Shown piece by piece: positions 9,674 to 18,241 of a stretch of DNA of 64,000 nucleotides. The stretch lies in assembly GCA_002841625.1 (NCBI GenBank), contig PHAG01000014.1, positions 61,995 to 125,994 on the forward strand. Direction: 5' to 3'. Every line of letters starts with the position of its first letter. Position 1 is the stretch's first letter. Under the pieces are notes generated by a model, which did no database searches, was not told where the DNA came from, and saw only the letters and a list, made by a program, of their open reading frames with translations. Both the position numbers and the translations under genes were made by a program. Source of the stretch: Firmicutes bacterium HGW-Firmicutes-1. Lineage in GTDB: Bacteria; Bacillota; Clostridia; Lachnospirales; Vallitaleaceae.

Positions 9674-10387
9674 TTATTCTTCTATTTTTTTCATTTTTGC
9701 CAATAATGGATTGTTTATCTTTTCATCACTCGTTAGATATCCATCACTAAACCGTAATACACGCTTTGTATGCTCCGCAATTTCCTGCTCGTGAGTTACT
9801 AATACTACAGTTACACCTTCTTTATTCAGCCCTTGAAATATAGCCAAAATTTCTTCTGAGGATGTACTATCAAGATTCCCTGTTGGCTCATCCGCTAAAA
9901 TAATTGCTGGTGAATTCACAAGTGCTCTTGCTATTGCTACTCTTTGTTTTTGTCCTCCAGACATTTCATTAGGCTTATGATCCATTCTATCTAATAATCC
10001 AACCTTATCTAAAGCCTCAATTGCTTTGGCTCTTCTTTCTTTATGATGAACTCCAGCATAGATCATTGGCAATTCAACATTGTGCAAAGCACTGAACCGT
10101 GGTAATAAATTAAAAGATTGGAATACAAAACCTATTTTTTGATTTCGTATCTTAGCCAACTCTACGTCTGATAAAGAGGAAACTTGAACACCATCAAGGG
10201 AATATGTACCATTAGATGGTCGATCTAAGCATCCTAATATATTAAGCAATGTAGATTTTCCCGATCCTGAAGCTCCCATAATTGAAACAAATTCTCCCTT
10301 TTCAACTGTCAAGGATACTTCTTTTAGCGCATTTACTGCTATTTTCCCGTGTCCGTATATCTTATTAATTTCATTTATTTCTATCAA
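9674..10387 (-). CDS. MacB-like ABC transporter ATP-binding protein
   Basis: This 237-residue ATPase is of the LolD/MacB type. Walker A is GASGSGKST (38-46), the Q-loop is in FVFQSFNLL, the signature is MSGGQKQRV (142-150) and Walker B is IILADEP (161-167) followed by TGNLD. It is the first gene of the exporter operon. The start appears to be a TTG at 10387 preceded at about 10 bases by a GGGAGGGGGG run. It should energise the FtsX-type permease at 6383-7591. Confidence 0.92.
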   Translation of the reverse strand: MIEINEINKIYGHGKIAVNALKEVSLTVEKGEFVSIMGASGSGKSTLLNILGCLDRPSNGTYSLDGVQVSSLSDVELAKIRNQKIGFVFQSFNLLPRFSALHNVELPMIYAGVHHKERRAKAIEALDKVGLLDRMDHKPNEMSGGQKQRVAIARALVNSPAIILADEPTGNLDSTSSEEILAIFQGLNKEGVTVVLVTHEQEIAEHTKRVLRFSDGYLTSDEKINNPLLAKMKKIEE

Positions 10388-10447
10388 TGTAGCCTATCCC
10401 CCCTCCCTGAGTAATATACATTTATTTCCTTGCAGGCGAACCAATTA

Positions 10448-10476
10448 ATTATATCATATTTTATTATTGAAGTCTA
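10448..10476 (-). promoter_or_regulatory. Putative sigma-A promoter of the 10.4-6.4 kb exporter operon
   Basis: TAGACT at 10471-10476 and TATAAT at 10448-10453 are separated by 17 bases. The -10 is perfect and the -35 matches four of six bases. Confidence 0.5.
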
Positions 10477-10733
10477 ATAGGGCAACGCTCAAATTCGCTT
10501 TGTGTAGTAAAATATTTGCATTTATTAATACAAATGGTAGAACCACATTACACTTTTTGATGATATTTGCACCTTGCATAAGTCAAACTAATTCTTTATA
10601 TTAATTGGTACTGAAGCTAGTATTACTGTGTTATATTTCAAATTACAACTTAATATTACAATGATGTTCCTAGACATATTCAATGCTAGAATTAATTTTA
10701 TTAATGTTTGTATTAATTTTATTAATATTATTA

Positions 10734-10762
10734 TTGACATATTCAATATTCAGGTGTATATT
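10734..10762 (+). promoter_or_regulatory. Putative sigma-A promoter of the DUF2089 operon
   Basis: TTGACA (10734-10739), 17 bases, TATATT (10757-10762). It lies 31 bases upstream of the ATG at 10794. The direct repeat GACATATTCAAT overlaps the -35 box. Confidence 0.65.
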
Positions 10763-10793
10763 AATCTTATCAAACAAGATTGAAGGTGATTTT

Positions 10794-11183
10794 ATGAAAT
10801 ACAAAGCGCCAGGTAAATGTCCTGTATGCGATGAAAAGCTATCAATAACCAAACTGAGCTGTCCAAAATGCTCTTCTTCTATAGAAGGTGATTTCCAACC
10901 ATGTGAATTTTGCAGACTACCAGAGGAAGACCTTGTATTTGTAAAGATATTCATCAAATGTAGAGGTAATATCAAAGATGTGGAGAAAGAACTAGGCATC
11001 TCCTACCCAACAGTTCGTGGTAAATTAGACAATGTAATTCGTTCTTTAGGTTATGAGGTAGTAACTAAAGAACAAGTAATGGAAAAAGAATTGAAAGAAG
11101 CAACTAGAAATGAAATTCTTGACCAACTCTCAAAAGGAGAGTTATCCGCCAAGGAAGCAACCGAAAAAATTAAAAGCCTATAA
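10794..11183 (+). CDS. DUF2089 family protein: zinc ribbon plus helix-turn-helix
   Basis: This 129-residue protein has an N-terminal zinc ribbon (CPVCDEKL, CPKC, and CEFC around residue 40). A helix-turn-helix follows (about 55-85, EKELGISYPTVRGKLDNV), and the C-terminus resembles a SHOCT motif (LSKGELSAKEATEKI). This is the layout of DUF2089 proteins. The ATG at 10794 with GAAGGTGA before it is chosen over an in-frame upstream start at 10683, which would add a hydrophobic stretch outside the domain and lies before the promoter. The zinc-ribbon/HTH layout suggests a DNA-binding autoregulator of the operon. This is inferred. Confidence 0.88.
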   Translation: MKYKAPGKCPVCDEKLSITKLSCPKCSSSIEGDFQPCEFCRLPEEDLVFVKIFIKCRGNIKDVEKELGISYPTVRGKLDNVIRSLGYEVVTKEQVMEKELKEATRNEILDQLSKGELSAKEATEKIKSL

Positions 11184-11197
11184 GGAGGTTATCAATA

Positions 11198-11629
11198 ATG
11201 AGTGAACAACAAAAAATATTAGAAATGATAGAGAAAGGACAAATATCAGCGTCAGAGGGTATGGAACTTTTGGAAGCCTTACAAGGTATTAAAACCGAAC
11301 AACCTTTAGTGACTACATCCTATAATAAAACGAAGTACAAGTTTTTAAAAATTAAGGTCCTTGCAGAAGATGGCAAAATAAATGTTAATGTCAATGTTCC
11401 CATTAGACTATTATTGACAATTGGAGAAATAAGCTCCAAAATGACATCCTTTATTCCTGCAGAAACCAGAAAAGAAATGGAAGAAAAGGGCATTGATATT
11501 ACTTCAATCGATTTTGCAAAAATAATTGAGGAAATCATAAATGGCACTCTAGATGATCCTACCATTATTGACGTTGAGGTAAATGATAAAGAACATGGTT
11601 CTGTATTGGTAAAAATTTATGTTGAGTAG
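11198..11629 (+). CDS. SHOCT-like domain protein (YvlB/LiaX-like N-terminus)
   Basis: This 143-residue protein starts with a short helical SHOCT-like motif (KILEMIEKGQISASEGMELL) of the kind found in YvlB/LiaX-type envelope-stress proteins. A predicted alpha/beta domain follows (about 45-143) with the pattern KIKV...VNVNVPIRLLLTI and a terminal VLVKIYVE. It lies 14 bases after the DUF2089 gene, with an AGGAGG site. The C-terminal domain resembles the whole of the next protein, which suggests a duplication. The function is unknown. Confidence 0.75.
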   Translation: MSEQQKILEMIEKGQISASEGMELLEALQGIKTEQPLVTTSYNKTKYKFLKIKVLAEDGKINVNVNVPIRLLLTIGEISSKMTSFIPAETRKEMEEKGIDITSIDFAKIIEEIINGTLDDPTIIDVEVNDKEHGSVLVKIYVE

Positions 11630-11897
11630 CAAAAATGTAATTATATGGGTAAATATTAAAAAGGGAACAAAACGCTTTAAATTACCCCTATCAATACCAT
11701 TTATCGTTTTTGAAGAGATTTTTCAATCAATATTTGATATCATTGACTTAGCGGGCTTGTTTATTCCAAAGAAAACGATTGATTTCAGAAATCTCCTTGT
11801 TCAGATTTATGAATTGATTTGCTCACTTACACGTGAACCCTTTGATCTTGCAACTATTAAAACACCTGAAGCAGATGTAATAATAAAAATCAGATAA
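11619..11897 (+). CDS. Small hypothetical protein, paralogous to the C-domain of its upstream neighbour
   Basis: This 92-residue protein has no family I can name. Its ATG at 11619 overlaps the previous stop by 11 bases, so it is probably translationally coupled. The segments VIIWVNIK, LPLSIPFIVFEEI, TIDFRNLLVQIYELI and ADVIIKIR line up with KIKVLAED, VNVPIRLLLTIGEI, SIDFAKIIEEII and SVLVKIYVE of the upstream protein. It therefore looks like a stand-alone copy of that domain without the SHOCT part. No signal peptide or clear membrane segment is seen. Confidence 0.7.
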   Translation: MLSSKNVIIWVNIKKGTKRFKLPLSIPFIVFEEIFQSIFDIIDLAGLFIPKKTIDFRNLLVQIYELICSLTREPFDLATIKTPEADVIIKIR

Positions 11898-11927
11898 CAC
11901 AAACACCATTCAATTGGAGGAATCAGT

Positions 11928-12281
11928 ATGTCAAGATTGGCCTTAAGATACATATCGTATGTGGCTGTACTATACGTGCTTTCTATGGTGATAGATACCA
12001 TAGATATACATAGCGATGCTTCAATACTTTTGTTAGGCTTTGTTTTACTCCTAGTAAATATGATTATTAAACCTATTTTACTAATTTTAACCTTCCCGCT
12101 TAATATGATTACTTTTGGATTGTTCACTTTGGTTGTTAACACTTGGACAATATTATTTGCTGATTTTTTAGTGCCAAGCATAGAACTTAATGGCTTTCTT
12201 AATGCATTTATTGCTGGGGTTTTCATCCTACTTTTGAACCATTCATTATTAAAGCCACAAAAAAAGACTTCTCAACCTTAA
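11928..12281 (+). CDS. YvlD-like four-helix membrane protein (phage holin family IV-like)
   Basis: This 117-residue membrane protein has about four hydrophobic helices and the pattern VNMIIKPILLILTFPLNMITFGLF, typical of YvlD-like proteins (the mycobacterial four-TMS phage holin superfamily). Despite the family name there is no phage context. It is the last gene of the DUF2089 operon, as in yvlABCD-like envelope-stress operons of Bacillus. The ATG at 11928 follows TTGGAGG. A strong bidirectional terminator follows at 12311. Confidence 0.88.
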   Translation: MSRLALRYISYVAVLYVLSMVIDTIDIHSDASILLLGFVLLLVNMIIKPILLILTFPLNMITFGLFTLVVNTWTILFADFLVPSIELNGFLNAFIAGVFILLLNHSLLKPQKKTSQP

Positions 12282-12310
12282 AATGAATTCTGAAAAACCC
12301 TATAACAACA

Positions 12311-12344
12311 AAAAATCCCCAATGCTATTAAGCTTGGGGATTTT
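12311..12344. terminator. Bidirectional intrinsic terminator between yvlD-like gene and chemoreceptor
   Basis: AAAATCCCCAA and TTGGGGATTTT form an 11-bp stem around an 11-base loop, with A/T runs on both sides. The two convergent genes end on either side. Confidence 0.9.
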
Positions 12345-12359
12345 AATACGTATCTTAGT

Positions 12360-14069
12360 TTATATTTTAAATCTATGAACCTCTTTACTTAATTGTTCTC
12401 CGATAGCTGCAAGGTGTTGCGCAAGTTTAGCAACCTCATCTATTGCAAGACTTTGCTGCTGACTTATAGCGGCTACCTCTTCACTACTTGCAGCTGACTG
12501 CTCAACAATAGCTGCGATGCTGTCTATCTCATCTGATGCTTTGTTTGAAGACAAATTAATATCTTTAATGGAAATAATAACTTCATGAACTTCACCAGCT
12601 ACGTTTTCAAATTCATTCATGATAGCAATAAACGCATCTCCTGAATTAGAAACAGCAACTACACCTTCCTTGATATCCTTATTTCCACTTTCTATTATTT
12701 TAACTGCTTTTGTTGTTTCCTCTGCAATTTCATTCGTTAACTTGCTTACCTCTTTAACAGACTGTGTACTTTGCTCTGCAAGCTTTCTAATTTCTTCAGC
12801 TACAACTGCAAAGCCTTTGCCTTGTTCACCTGCTCTTGCTGCTTCAATTGCTGCATTAAGCGCCAGTAAGTTCGTTTGATCAGATATATTATTAATCACA
12901 TCTGCAATACTTCCAATACGTTTTGATAAGGCTTCTAGTGAAGTGATTGCTTTTGTAATTTTTTCAAATACATCCATGACTTTGTTGATTTTATCCCCCG
13001 CACTTTTTGAGAGTTGAACACCATTCTCAGCAACATCCGTGGTTCTTTGCGTACTTTCATTCACATGCTCAGTATTTTCTGAAACCTTCTGTACTTTATT
13101 ATTCACATCTTTCATTAAGCTAGCAGTCTTTTCAATGGCTTCTGCTTGTTGTCCAGCACCTTCTGCTATTTGAGTAATTGTCTCTGTAACCTCTCTGCTA
13201 CCTGCACTTGTTTCTTGGGAAGACGCCGAAAGTTCTTCACTTGAAGCCAACAGGTTTTGAGAAATATCTACCACCTCTGTAATTAATTTCCTCAAATTCT
13301 GTCCCATAGTATCAAATGCATTTGCTAGGTCACCAACCTCATCATTCGACTCTATTATCAATGAATGTGTGAGATCCCCACTAGCATATACATTTGCACC
13401 TTGTACAAGTTTCTTAATATTACTAACAAGTATTTTTGACATCACATATCCAATGAGTAAACCTGCAATAAGTACTAGTATCATCGAAACAACTTGTACG
13501 AAGGATGAAAATCTAAGAGCATCCTTCATGACTTTATACTCTTCAATTTTTTCATTTTCAAAAGAGACCCTAATTTCTTCTATCCTAGTTAAAAGCTTCC
13601 CTTTTTGTATGCTTGCTTCTTTGTTTAATGCTTTATATTTATAAGTACGATTCACTTCTGTTAAGGAAGTATCCTTAGTAATAACAATAATTTGGTCAAG
13701 ATTTCCAACGAATTCTTTTATATCATTTTTCAATTCGCTAATTAATGCTTTTTCCTCTTCTGTATCAACCGCAGCATCAATTGCAGCAATGATTTTTTCT
13801 AGTTCAAGAATATGCGCTTGATAAGCTTCAATAACCTTAATATCATTATTCATAATGACATCACTTTGATAGCTATATGTAATTTCAATCAAATTTTTTA
13901 ATTCATATGCCTTGTATAAATCCTCAACTCTTCTTTCACTGTCTGTGGATGCACCTTTTATTTCATTTGAAAGAAATATATTAAAAATATTACTTAACAA
14001 CACGATTACTGTGATAATTGAAAATCCAATCATTATTTTTGCTGTAAGTGTCAACCGTCTTTTTTGCAT
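12360..14069 (-). CDS. Methyl-accepting chemotaxis protein
   Basis: This 569-residue chemoreceptor has a membrane helix at residues 11-32, an extracytoplasmic four-helix-bundle sensor (about 33-185) and a second helix (about 186-210). A HAMP domain (211-265) and a long signalling coiled coil follow. The hairpin tip [20 protein letters not shown] is the canonical CheA/CheW-binding region. It signals to the flagellar motor through CheA. The ATG at 14069 follows AGGAGG. It stands alone between two terminator or intergenic regions. No pentapeptide tether for CheR is visible at the C-terminus. Confidence 0.95.
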   Translation of the reverse strand: MQKRRLTLTAKIMIGFSIITVIVLLSNIFNIFLSNEIKGASTDSERRVEDLYKAYELKNLIEITYSYQSDVIMNNDIKVIEAYQAHILELEKIIAAIDAAVDTEEEKALISELKNDIKEFVGNLDQIIVITKDTSLTEVNRTYKYKALNKEASIQKGKLLTRIEEIRVSFENEKIEEYKVMKDALRFSSFVQVVSMILVLIAGLLIGYVMSKILVSNIKKLVQGANVYASGDLTHSLIIESNDEVGDLANAFDTMGQNLRKLITEVVDISQNLLASSEELSASSQETSAGSREVTETITQIAEGAGQQAEAIEKTASLMKDVNNKVQKVSENTEHVNESTQRTTDVAENGVQLSKSAGDKINKVMDVFEKITKAITSLEALSKRIGSIADVINNISDQTNLLALNAAIEAARAGEQGKGFAVVAEEIRKLAEQSTQSVKEVSKLTNEIAEETTKAVKIIESGNKDIKEGVVAVSNSGDAFIAIMNEFENVAGEVHEVIISIKDINLSSNKASDEIDSIAAIVEQSAASSEEVAAISQQQSLAIDEVAKLAQHLAAIGEQLSKEVHRFKI

Positions 14070-14107
14070 GATATCCTCCTATTGTAAATATATATAGAAC
14101 TAATTTA

Positions 14108-14136
14108 ATTCTACATCTTTATTGAATCTGTCACAA
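14108..14136 (-). promoter_or_regulatory. Putative promoter of the chemoreceptor gene
   Basis: TTGTGA (14131-14136), 17 bases, TAGAAT (14108-14113), about 40 bases before the start codon. It fits sigma-A better than sigma-D. Confidence 0.5.
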
Positions 14137-14157
14137 TGGCAATCATTGGACTACAGC

Positions 14158-15192
14158 TTATTTGCTTAGCTTTTCAGCGATTTCATAAATCATCTTTTTT
14201 GTAGCTTCCCACCCTAAACATGGATCCGTAATAGATTTACCATATACATTGTCACCAATTTCTTGAGCCCCTTCAACAATGTAGCTTTCAATCATCAAAC
14301 CTTTAATATATTTTTTTAGCTTCTTATCATATATTCTATTATCGAGAATTTCTCGTGCAATTCTAGGTTGTTCTTTATACTTCTTATTAGAATTTGCATG
14401 ATTTGTATCAATTATAATTGCAGGATTCATTAATTGACGCTTTTCATATTGTTCAATTACTCTCACCAAATCTTCGTAATGATAATTAGGAATATTCGTT
14501 CCGTAATGATTTACTGCACCTCTTAAAATTGCATGTGTAAGCGGATTTCCCAAGGTGCCTACTTCCCAACCACGAAATATAAATTCGTGTCCAACTTGAG
14601 CAGCCTTAATTGCATTTAACATTATGGAAATATCACCGCTTGTTGCATTTTTCATTCCGACAGGTACATCGATTCCGCTAACCGTTAAGCGATGTTGTTG
14701 ATTTTCAACAGATCGAGCACCGATAGCAACATAGCTTAATATATCATCTAAATATGCATAATTTTCCGGATAGAGCATTTCGTCTGCACAAGTAAGATGC
14801 GACTCTCTAATTGCCCTAATATGCATATTTCTAATTGCTTTAATACCTTCAAATAAATTGGACTTTTCATTTGGATCAGGTTGATGTAACATCCCTTTGT
14901 AACCTTCACCAGTTGTTCTTGGTTTATTTGTATAAATACGTGGGATAATAATGATTTGATCCTTAACAATTTCTTGCATTTTTGCTAGCCTTTCAACATA
15001 GCTACACACTGTATCCTCATTATCTGCTGAACAAGGTCCAATAATCAGCAAAAACTTATCGCTTTTTCCTTCAAAAACCAAATTTATTTCAGCGTCTCTT
15101 TGTTTCTTAACCTCAACTAAATCCTTTGGTAAAGAAATAGCATTAAAAATCTCTTTTGGAGACGGCATTTCCTGTATATAAGAGAATGACAT
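14158..15192 (-). CDS. aroF: 3-deoxy-7-phosphoheptulonate synthase (DAHP synthase, class I)
   Basis: This enzyme condenses phosphoenolpyruvate and erythrose 4-phosphate in the first step of the shikimate pathway. The 344-residue length matches the AroF/AroG/AroH-type enzymes. Visible motifs are LIIGPCSADN (metal-binding Cys), IPRIYTNKPRTTGEGYKGML (PEP-binding Arg/Lys) and IDTNHANSNK. The symbol denotes the family: aroF, aroG and aroH paralogues cannot be told apart here. The ATG at 15192 is preferred because AAGGAGG lies 7 bases upstream, while the ATG at 15198 would be only one base from it. The upstream leader has a strong promoter and an inverted repeat that may matter for control. Confidence 0.93.
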   Translation of the reverse strand: MSFSYIQEMPSPKEIFNAISLPKDLVEVKKQRDAEINLVFEGKSDKFLLIIGPCSADNEDTVCSYVERLAKMQEIVKDQIIIIPRIYTNKPRTTGEGYKGMLHQPDPNEKSNLFEGIKAIRNMHIRAIRESHLTCADEMLYPENYAYLDDILSYVAIGARSVENQQHRLTVSGIDVPVGMKNATSGDISIMLNAIKAAQVGHEFIFRGWEVGTLGNPLTHAILRGAVNHYGTNIPNYHYEDLVRVIEQYEKRQLMNPAIIIDTNHANSNKKYKEQPRIAREILDNRIYDKKLKKYIKGLMIESYIVEGAQEIGDNVYGKSITDPCLGWEATKKMIYEIAEKLSK

Positions 15193-15230
15193 ATTCATTC
15201 CTCCTTGTTTTATAAGTTATTTTCTTTCAA

Positions 15231-15278
15231 AACCAACTGCAAATATTCCAATTCCAAGTATACCCCTAAAAGTTGGTT
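15231..15278 (-). promoter_or_regulatory. Inverted repeat in the leader of the DAHP synthase gene
   Basis: AACCAACT and AGTTGGTT (8-bp perfect arms) are separated by 32 bases and start right at the predicted transcription start. They could be an operator or a 5' stem. No U-run follows, so it is not a simple terminator. Confidence 0.4.
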
Positions 15279-15285
15279 AACCTGT

Positions 15286-15315
15286 ATTATATATGAATTC
15301 AGCCGAAATTGTCAA
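15286..15315 (-). promoter_or_regulatory. Consensus promoter of the DAHP synthase gene
   Basis: TTGACA (15310-15315), 18 bases, TATAAT (15286-15291). Both hexamers are perfect. Confidence 0.75.
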
Positions 15316-15436
15316 CCCAACTACCTAATATATATTCTTAAAATCAGCAAATTCGACAATATGCTCATATTTATATTGATAACTCCATTATAATATAGGA
15401 TAATAAACTTATCAAATTGTTTGGAGGTTCAAAGGA

Positions 15437-15604
15437 ATGAAAACTTACAAATGTACGGTATGTGGTTATGTTTATAGAGAAGAAAAGGGCGAATCAAGAT
15501 GTGATGTGCCCCCGAATACTACTTTTGAAAATTTACCTGATTATTTCAGATGCCCTACCTGTAATGAAACCAAGATGGCATTTATTCCCAATACCAAAGA
15601 ATAA
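15437..15604 (+). CDS. Rubredoxin
   Basis: This 55-residue protein carries one iron bound by four cysteines and should shuttle electrons in the cytoplasm, typically to oxygen- or peroxide-detoxifying enzymes in anaerobes. The first ligand pair is CTVCGYVY (Cys6, Cys9) and the second is FRCPTCNE (Cys39, Cys42). PPNTTFENLPDYFRCP matches the family core. Unusual points are an extra Cys22 and Asn43 where most rubredoxins have Gly after the second CxxC. TTGGAGG precedes the ATG. Its stop is 6 bases from the stop of the convergent DUF554 gene. Confidence 0.93.
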   Translation: MKTYKCTVCGYVYREEKGESRCDVPPNTTFENLPDYFRCPTCNETKMAFIPNTKE

Positions 15605-15610
15605 TGAAAG

Positions 15611-16324
15611 CTAAAAAATCAAAGCAATAAGTGGTTTACCTATAAGATACCATACAGCTGGCACCAAAATAGCCGGAAGCATATTAGCTGTCTTTACCCT
15701 TAGAATATCCAACATGGAAAGTCCTATACCAACAATTAGGATACCACCTACTATGGACATTTCTCTTATAATGTCTACTGATAGATAAGGCTCAATATAA
15801 CTAGCAAACACAACGATAGTACCTTGATACAAAAGTACAGCAACAGCTGAAAAGACAACTCCAATACCTAGTGTAGTTGTCAGTATAATTGCGGTAATCC
15901 CATCAAGAACGGCCTTAGCAAATAACATATTATGATTATTTCTTAAACCGCTTTCTAAGGATCCGATAATTGCCATAGTACCAACACAAAAAATTAAGCT
16001 TGCAGTAACAAACCCTTGGGAAATATTATGCTCACCTTTACCGATTTTTTTTTGCAAAAAATCTCCTAAACCTTCAAGTCTTCTTTCAATACCAATCCAC
16101 TCACCAACTAATCCTCCAATAACAAGACTTAAAATAAATAGAATAGATTCGCTATCTGGATTTAGCAATCCACTAATAGCTGAAGAAGTCCCAATAAACA
16201 AAACTGACAATCCAATACCGTGCATAACGATCTCTTTATACTTGTCTTTAAGGCCATTTTTTACTAATAATCCTAATAAACATCCAAGTACTATAGCAAC
16301 TGCATTCACAATACTTCCTAACAT
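15611..16324 (-). CDS. DUF554 family membrane protein (YdfK-like)
   Basis: This 237-residue protein has about seven hydrophobic segments. The N-terminus MLGSIVNAVAIVLGCLLGLL and the segment SLVIGGLVGEWIGIERRLE match DUF554. The ATG at 16324 has AGGGGTG just upstream and starts directly at the conserved N-terminus, so an in-frame start 13 codons earlier is rejected. The family is probably a transporter of unknown substrate. It follows the DUF3810 gene with a 25-base gap, so the two are likely co-transcribed. Confidence 0.85.
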   Translation of the reverse strand: MLGSIVNAVAIVLGCLLGLLVKNGLKDKYKEIVMHGIGLSVLFIGTSSAISGLLNPDSESILFILSLVIGGLVGEWIGIERRLEGLGDFLQKKIGKGEHNISQGFVTASLIFCVGTMAIIGSLESGLRNNHNMLFAKAVLDGITAIILTTTLGIGVVFSAVAVLLYQGTIVVFASYIEPYLSVDIIREMSIVGGILIVGIGLSMLDILRVKTANMLPAILVPAVWYLIGKPLIALIF

Positions 16325-16349
16325 AATGCACCCCTGTCTTTTTCTATTT

Positions 16350-17432
16350 TTATACTTCGCCATCTACCATATAATCTGCAATCAACAAATCAACAAACTG
16401 TCCATAACTTTTTATGCCATCTGGCTGATTGTATGCTTTAAGATAGGAATCATTTAACTGATTCACTACAGCTGATGCAGACTGGCTTTCGGCTTTTTCC
16501 CAAAACTCCCAATTATATGAACTATCTTCTAAAACCTTACCATCTATGCTTTTTACAAGTGAATAATACAACCTTGAATCTTCCTTTAATAGCGCGCTTC
16601 CAACATATTCCATTGCAGAAAAATATCCCGAATATTGAAACAACAGATCTTCATTATTCTTACATGCTAAAAAGCCAATATAGTTCGCAGCCTGTTCCTC
16701 TGCAAAGCCCTTCTGATGAGCTATTTCATGGCAGGCAGTATGTGGAAGAGTGAAGATCGGTGCTTGAATATTGATGGTTGGTTCCCCAATAAAAAACAAA
16801 TAAACACCGCTATATCCACTCATCGTTTGAATTGGAGAAGAAAGCAATCCCTTTACTACTACCTTATCTTTCTTAATAAATTCATATTGTTTATTTAATT
16901 CTTCGTATCCTCTATATGCATTATGTAATATATCTCTTTTGCTGCTTAAACTATCTTCAGGCAATTCCCGCCTTAAACTATTCGTCTTAATTATTAAAGC
17001 TTCAAAGGTTGCAACTAGTGCTTCTTTGTTGTTTTTTTCAATTGGAAGAGACATTAAATCTTCAATATCAGTTCTATAATGATTAAGTAGCCACACACCA
17101 TCAAAAATACAGGTTACCAAAACAATTGAAAATACAACATAAGATATGCCTAGAATTAGCTTGTCAAATTTTCTTTTGATCGTAAAATGTATTAGTTTAA
17201 TCAGAACAATAAGTATTCCAATTATAAAAAACATGATGAAAATTTCTCCGACAGAAAACGGCACTATGTTAGATATACTTGTCAATAAATTAGATATGAC
17301 TGGATATATGCCTCTAGAATACACCCTCTCTACAAGCTCCGCATGTTCACCTGCAAATTTAATTACAAAGGCTTTCAGACCTAACAAACAAAAGCTCAAC
17401 ACCCATAACATTAGAATCTTCTTGTTTTTCAT
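16350..17432 (-). CDS. DUF3810 membrane protein with HExxH motif (putative metallopeptidase)
   Basis: This 360-residue protein has three N-terminal membrane segments (roughly residues 7-27, 55-85 and 94-118) and a large C-terminal domain. That domain carries HEIAHQKGF near residues 235-243 and a following EEQAANY, the layout of a zinc metallopeptidase, as in DUF3810. The peptidase role is inferred from the motif; no substrate is known. The ATG at 17432 follows AAAGGAGTG. An in-frame GTG three codons earlier overlaps that site and is rejected. It lies between the rluA-like and DUF554 genes. Confidence 0.82.
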   Translation of the reverse strand: MKNKKILMLWVLSFCLLGLKAFVIKFAGEHAELVERVYSRGIYPVISNLLTSISNIVPFSVGEIFIMFFIIGILIVLIKLIHFTIKRKFDKLILGISYVVFSIVLVTCIFDGVWLLNHYRTDIEDLMSLPIEKNNKEALVATFEALIIKTNSLRRELPEDSLSSKRDILHNAYRGYEELNKQYEFIKKDKVVVKGLLSSPIQTMSGYSGVYLFFIGEPTINIQAPIFTLPHTACHEIAHQKGFAEEQAANYIGFLACKNNEDLLFQYSGYFSAMEYVGSALLKEDSRLYYSLVKSIDGKVLEDSSYNWEFWEKAESQSASAVVNQLNDSYLKAYNQPDGIKSYGQFVDLLIADYMVDGEV

Positions 17433-17468
17433 AATAATCACTCCTTTAATTGGTTCAAAATTGGAGCT

Positions 17469-18158
17469 TTAAAATTGATCAAAGGGATATTCCGTCGTAT
17501 CTATTGTAAAAGTCATAGATTTTCCTGTTTTTGGATGTTCAAAGGATAGAAGATGTGCAAATAGAGCAATGGAAAACCATTCTTTAGAGTCTATAAGACC
17601 AAAGGTCTCATTATACTTTGTATCACCCCATATCGGAAGTCCCACAAAAGACAATTGAACTCGTATTTGATGATGTCTACCTGTTATTAGTTTTATATTC
17701 AGAAGAGAGATTTCTCCCCACTTTTCAACTACTTTTGATTGTATAAATGAATATTCAAGGATAGACTTTTTAGCTAATGAGGTATTTTCTGTTACGACTC
17801 GAGATAAGTTATTTGTTTGTTTCATTAAATAATGGGTAAGCAACTCCCCTTCGTTTTTGGGTTTACCACAAACCACAGCCAAATATTCTTTCTTAATTTT
17901 GTTAAGCCTTATTTGCTCTGATAATCTAGCGTTCGCATATGGTGTTTTTGCAAATAGCATGACTCCGCCGACAGGTCGATCAAGTCGATGAATCAAACCA
18001 ACATATGGCTGTTTATTATGATCAAGCTTTTTTTGCAAGTGCTCTTCAATTAATGTTAACATGTTCACATCCCCACTTCTATCCTTTTGAGAAGGGACTC
18101 CTGGGGCCTTTACTACTACTATAATGTGTTGATCCTCGAATAATATATTTAGATTCAT
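17469..18158 (-). CDS. RluA-family RNA pseudouridine synthase
   Basis: This enzyme isomerises uridine to pseudouridine in rRNA or tRNA. It has the RluA catalytic motif HRLDRPVGGVMLFAKT (catalytic Asp in HRLD), KEYLAVVCG and the TGRHHQIRVQL motif. At about 229 residues it is short because it lacks an N-terminal S4 domain. The ATG at 18158 is chosen since GAGG lies 6 bases upstream; ATGs at 18170 and 18182 are alternatives. Which RNA position it modifies cannot be read from the sequence. Confidence 0.92.
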   Translation of the reverse strand: MNLNILFEDQHIIVVVKAPGVPSQKDRSGDVNMLTLIEEHLQKKLDHNKQPYVGLIHRLDRPVGGVMLFAKTPYANARLSEQIRLNKIKKEYLAVVCGKPKNEGELLTHYLMKQTNNLSRVVTENTSLAKKSILEYSFIQSKVVEKWGEISLLNIKLITGRHHQIRVQLSFVGLPIWGDTKYNETFGLIDSKEWFSIALFAHLLSFEHPKTGKSMTFTIDTTEYPFDQF

Positions 18159-18187
18159 CCTTAACCTCATTCCACCTATCATTGTTT

Positions 18188-18218
18188 AAATACCCTCGCC
18201 GTTATAGCGAGGGTATTT
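18188..18218 (-). terminator. Intrinsic terminator downstream of guaB
   Basis: AAATACCCTCGC and GCGAGGGTATTT form a perfect 12-bp stem with a 7-base loop between the guaB region and the pseudouridine synthase gene. Confidence 0.75.
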
Positions 18219-18241
18219 GATCTTCAAATTTTTTGATGCGT

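Larger units (their letters stand above)
10388..10793. other. 406-bp divergent intergenic region with two promoters and direct repeats
   Basis: No gene was found here. The region separates the minus-strand exporter operon from the plus-strand DUF2089 operon. It contains a promoter for each side and, near the plus-strand promoter, two copies of GACATATTCAAT (10673-10684 and 10736-10747) and two copies of TTAATTTTATTAAT between them. The second GACATATTCAAT overlaps the plus-strand -35 box, so these repeats are candidate operators. Confidence 0.6.

Noticed and set aside
10683..10793. Longer N-terminus for the DUF2089 protein
   Set aside because: The extension would start before the promoter and adds hydrophobic residues absent from the family.
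11928..12281. Prophage remnant based on the holin-like protein
   Set aside because: No other phage gene is near; the YvlD-like family is a chromosomal envelope family despite its holin name.
15205..15393. 62-residue plus-strand ORF in the DAHP synthase leader
   Set aside because: It runs across the promoter of the gene on the other strand, has no ribosome binding site and has an AT-driven composition.
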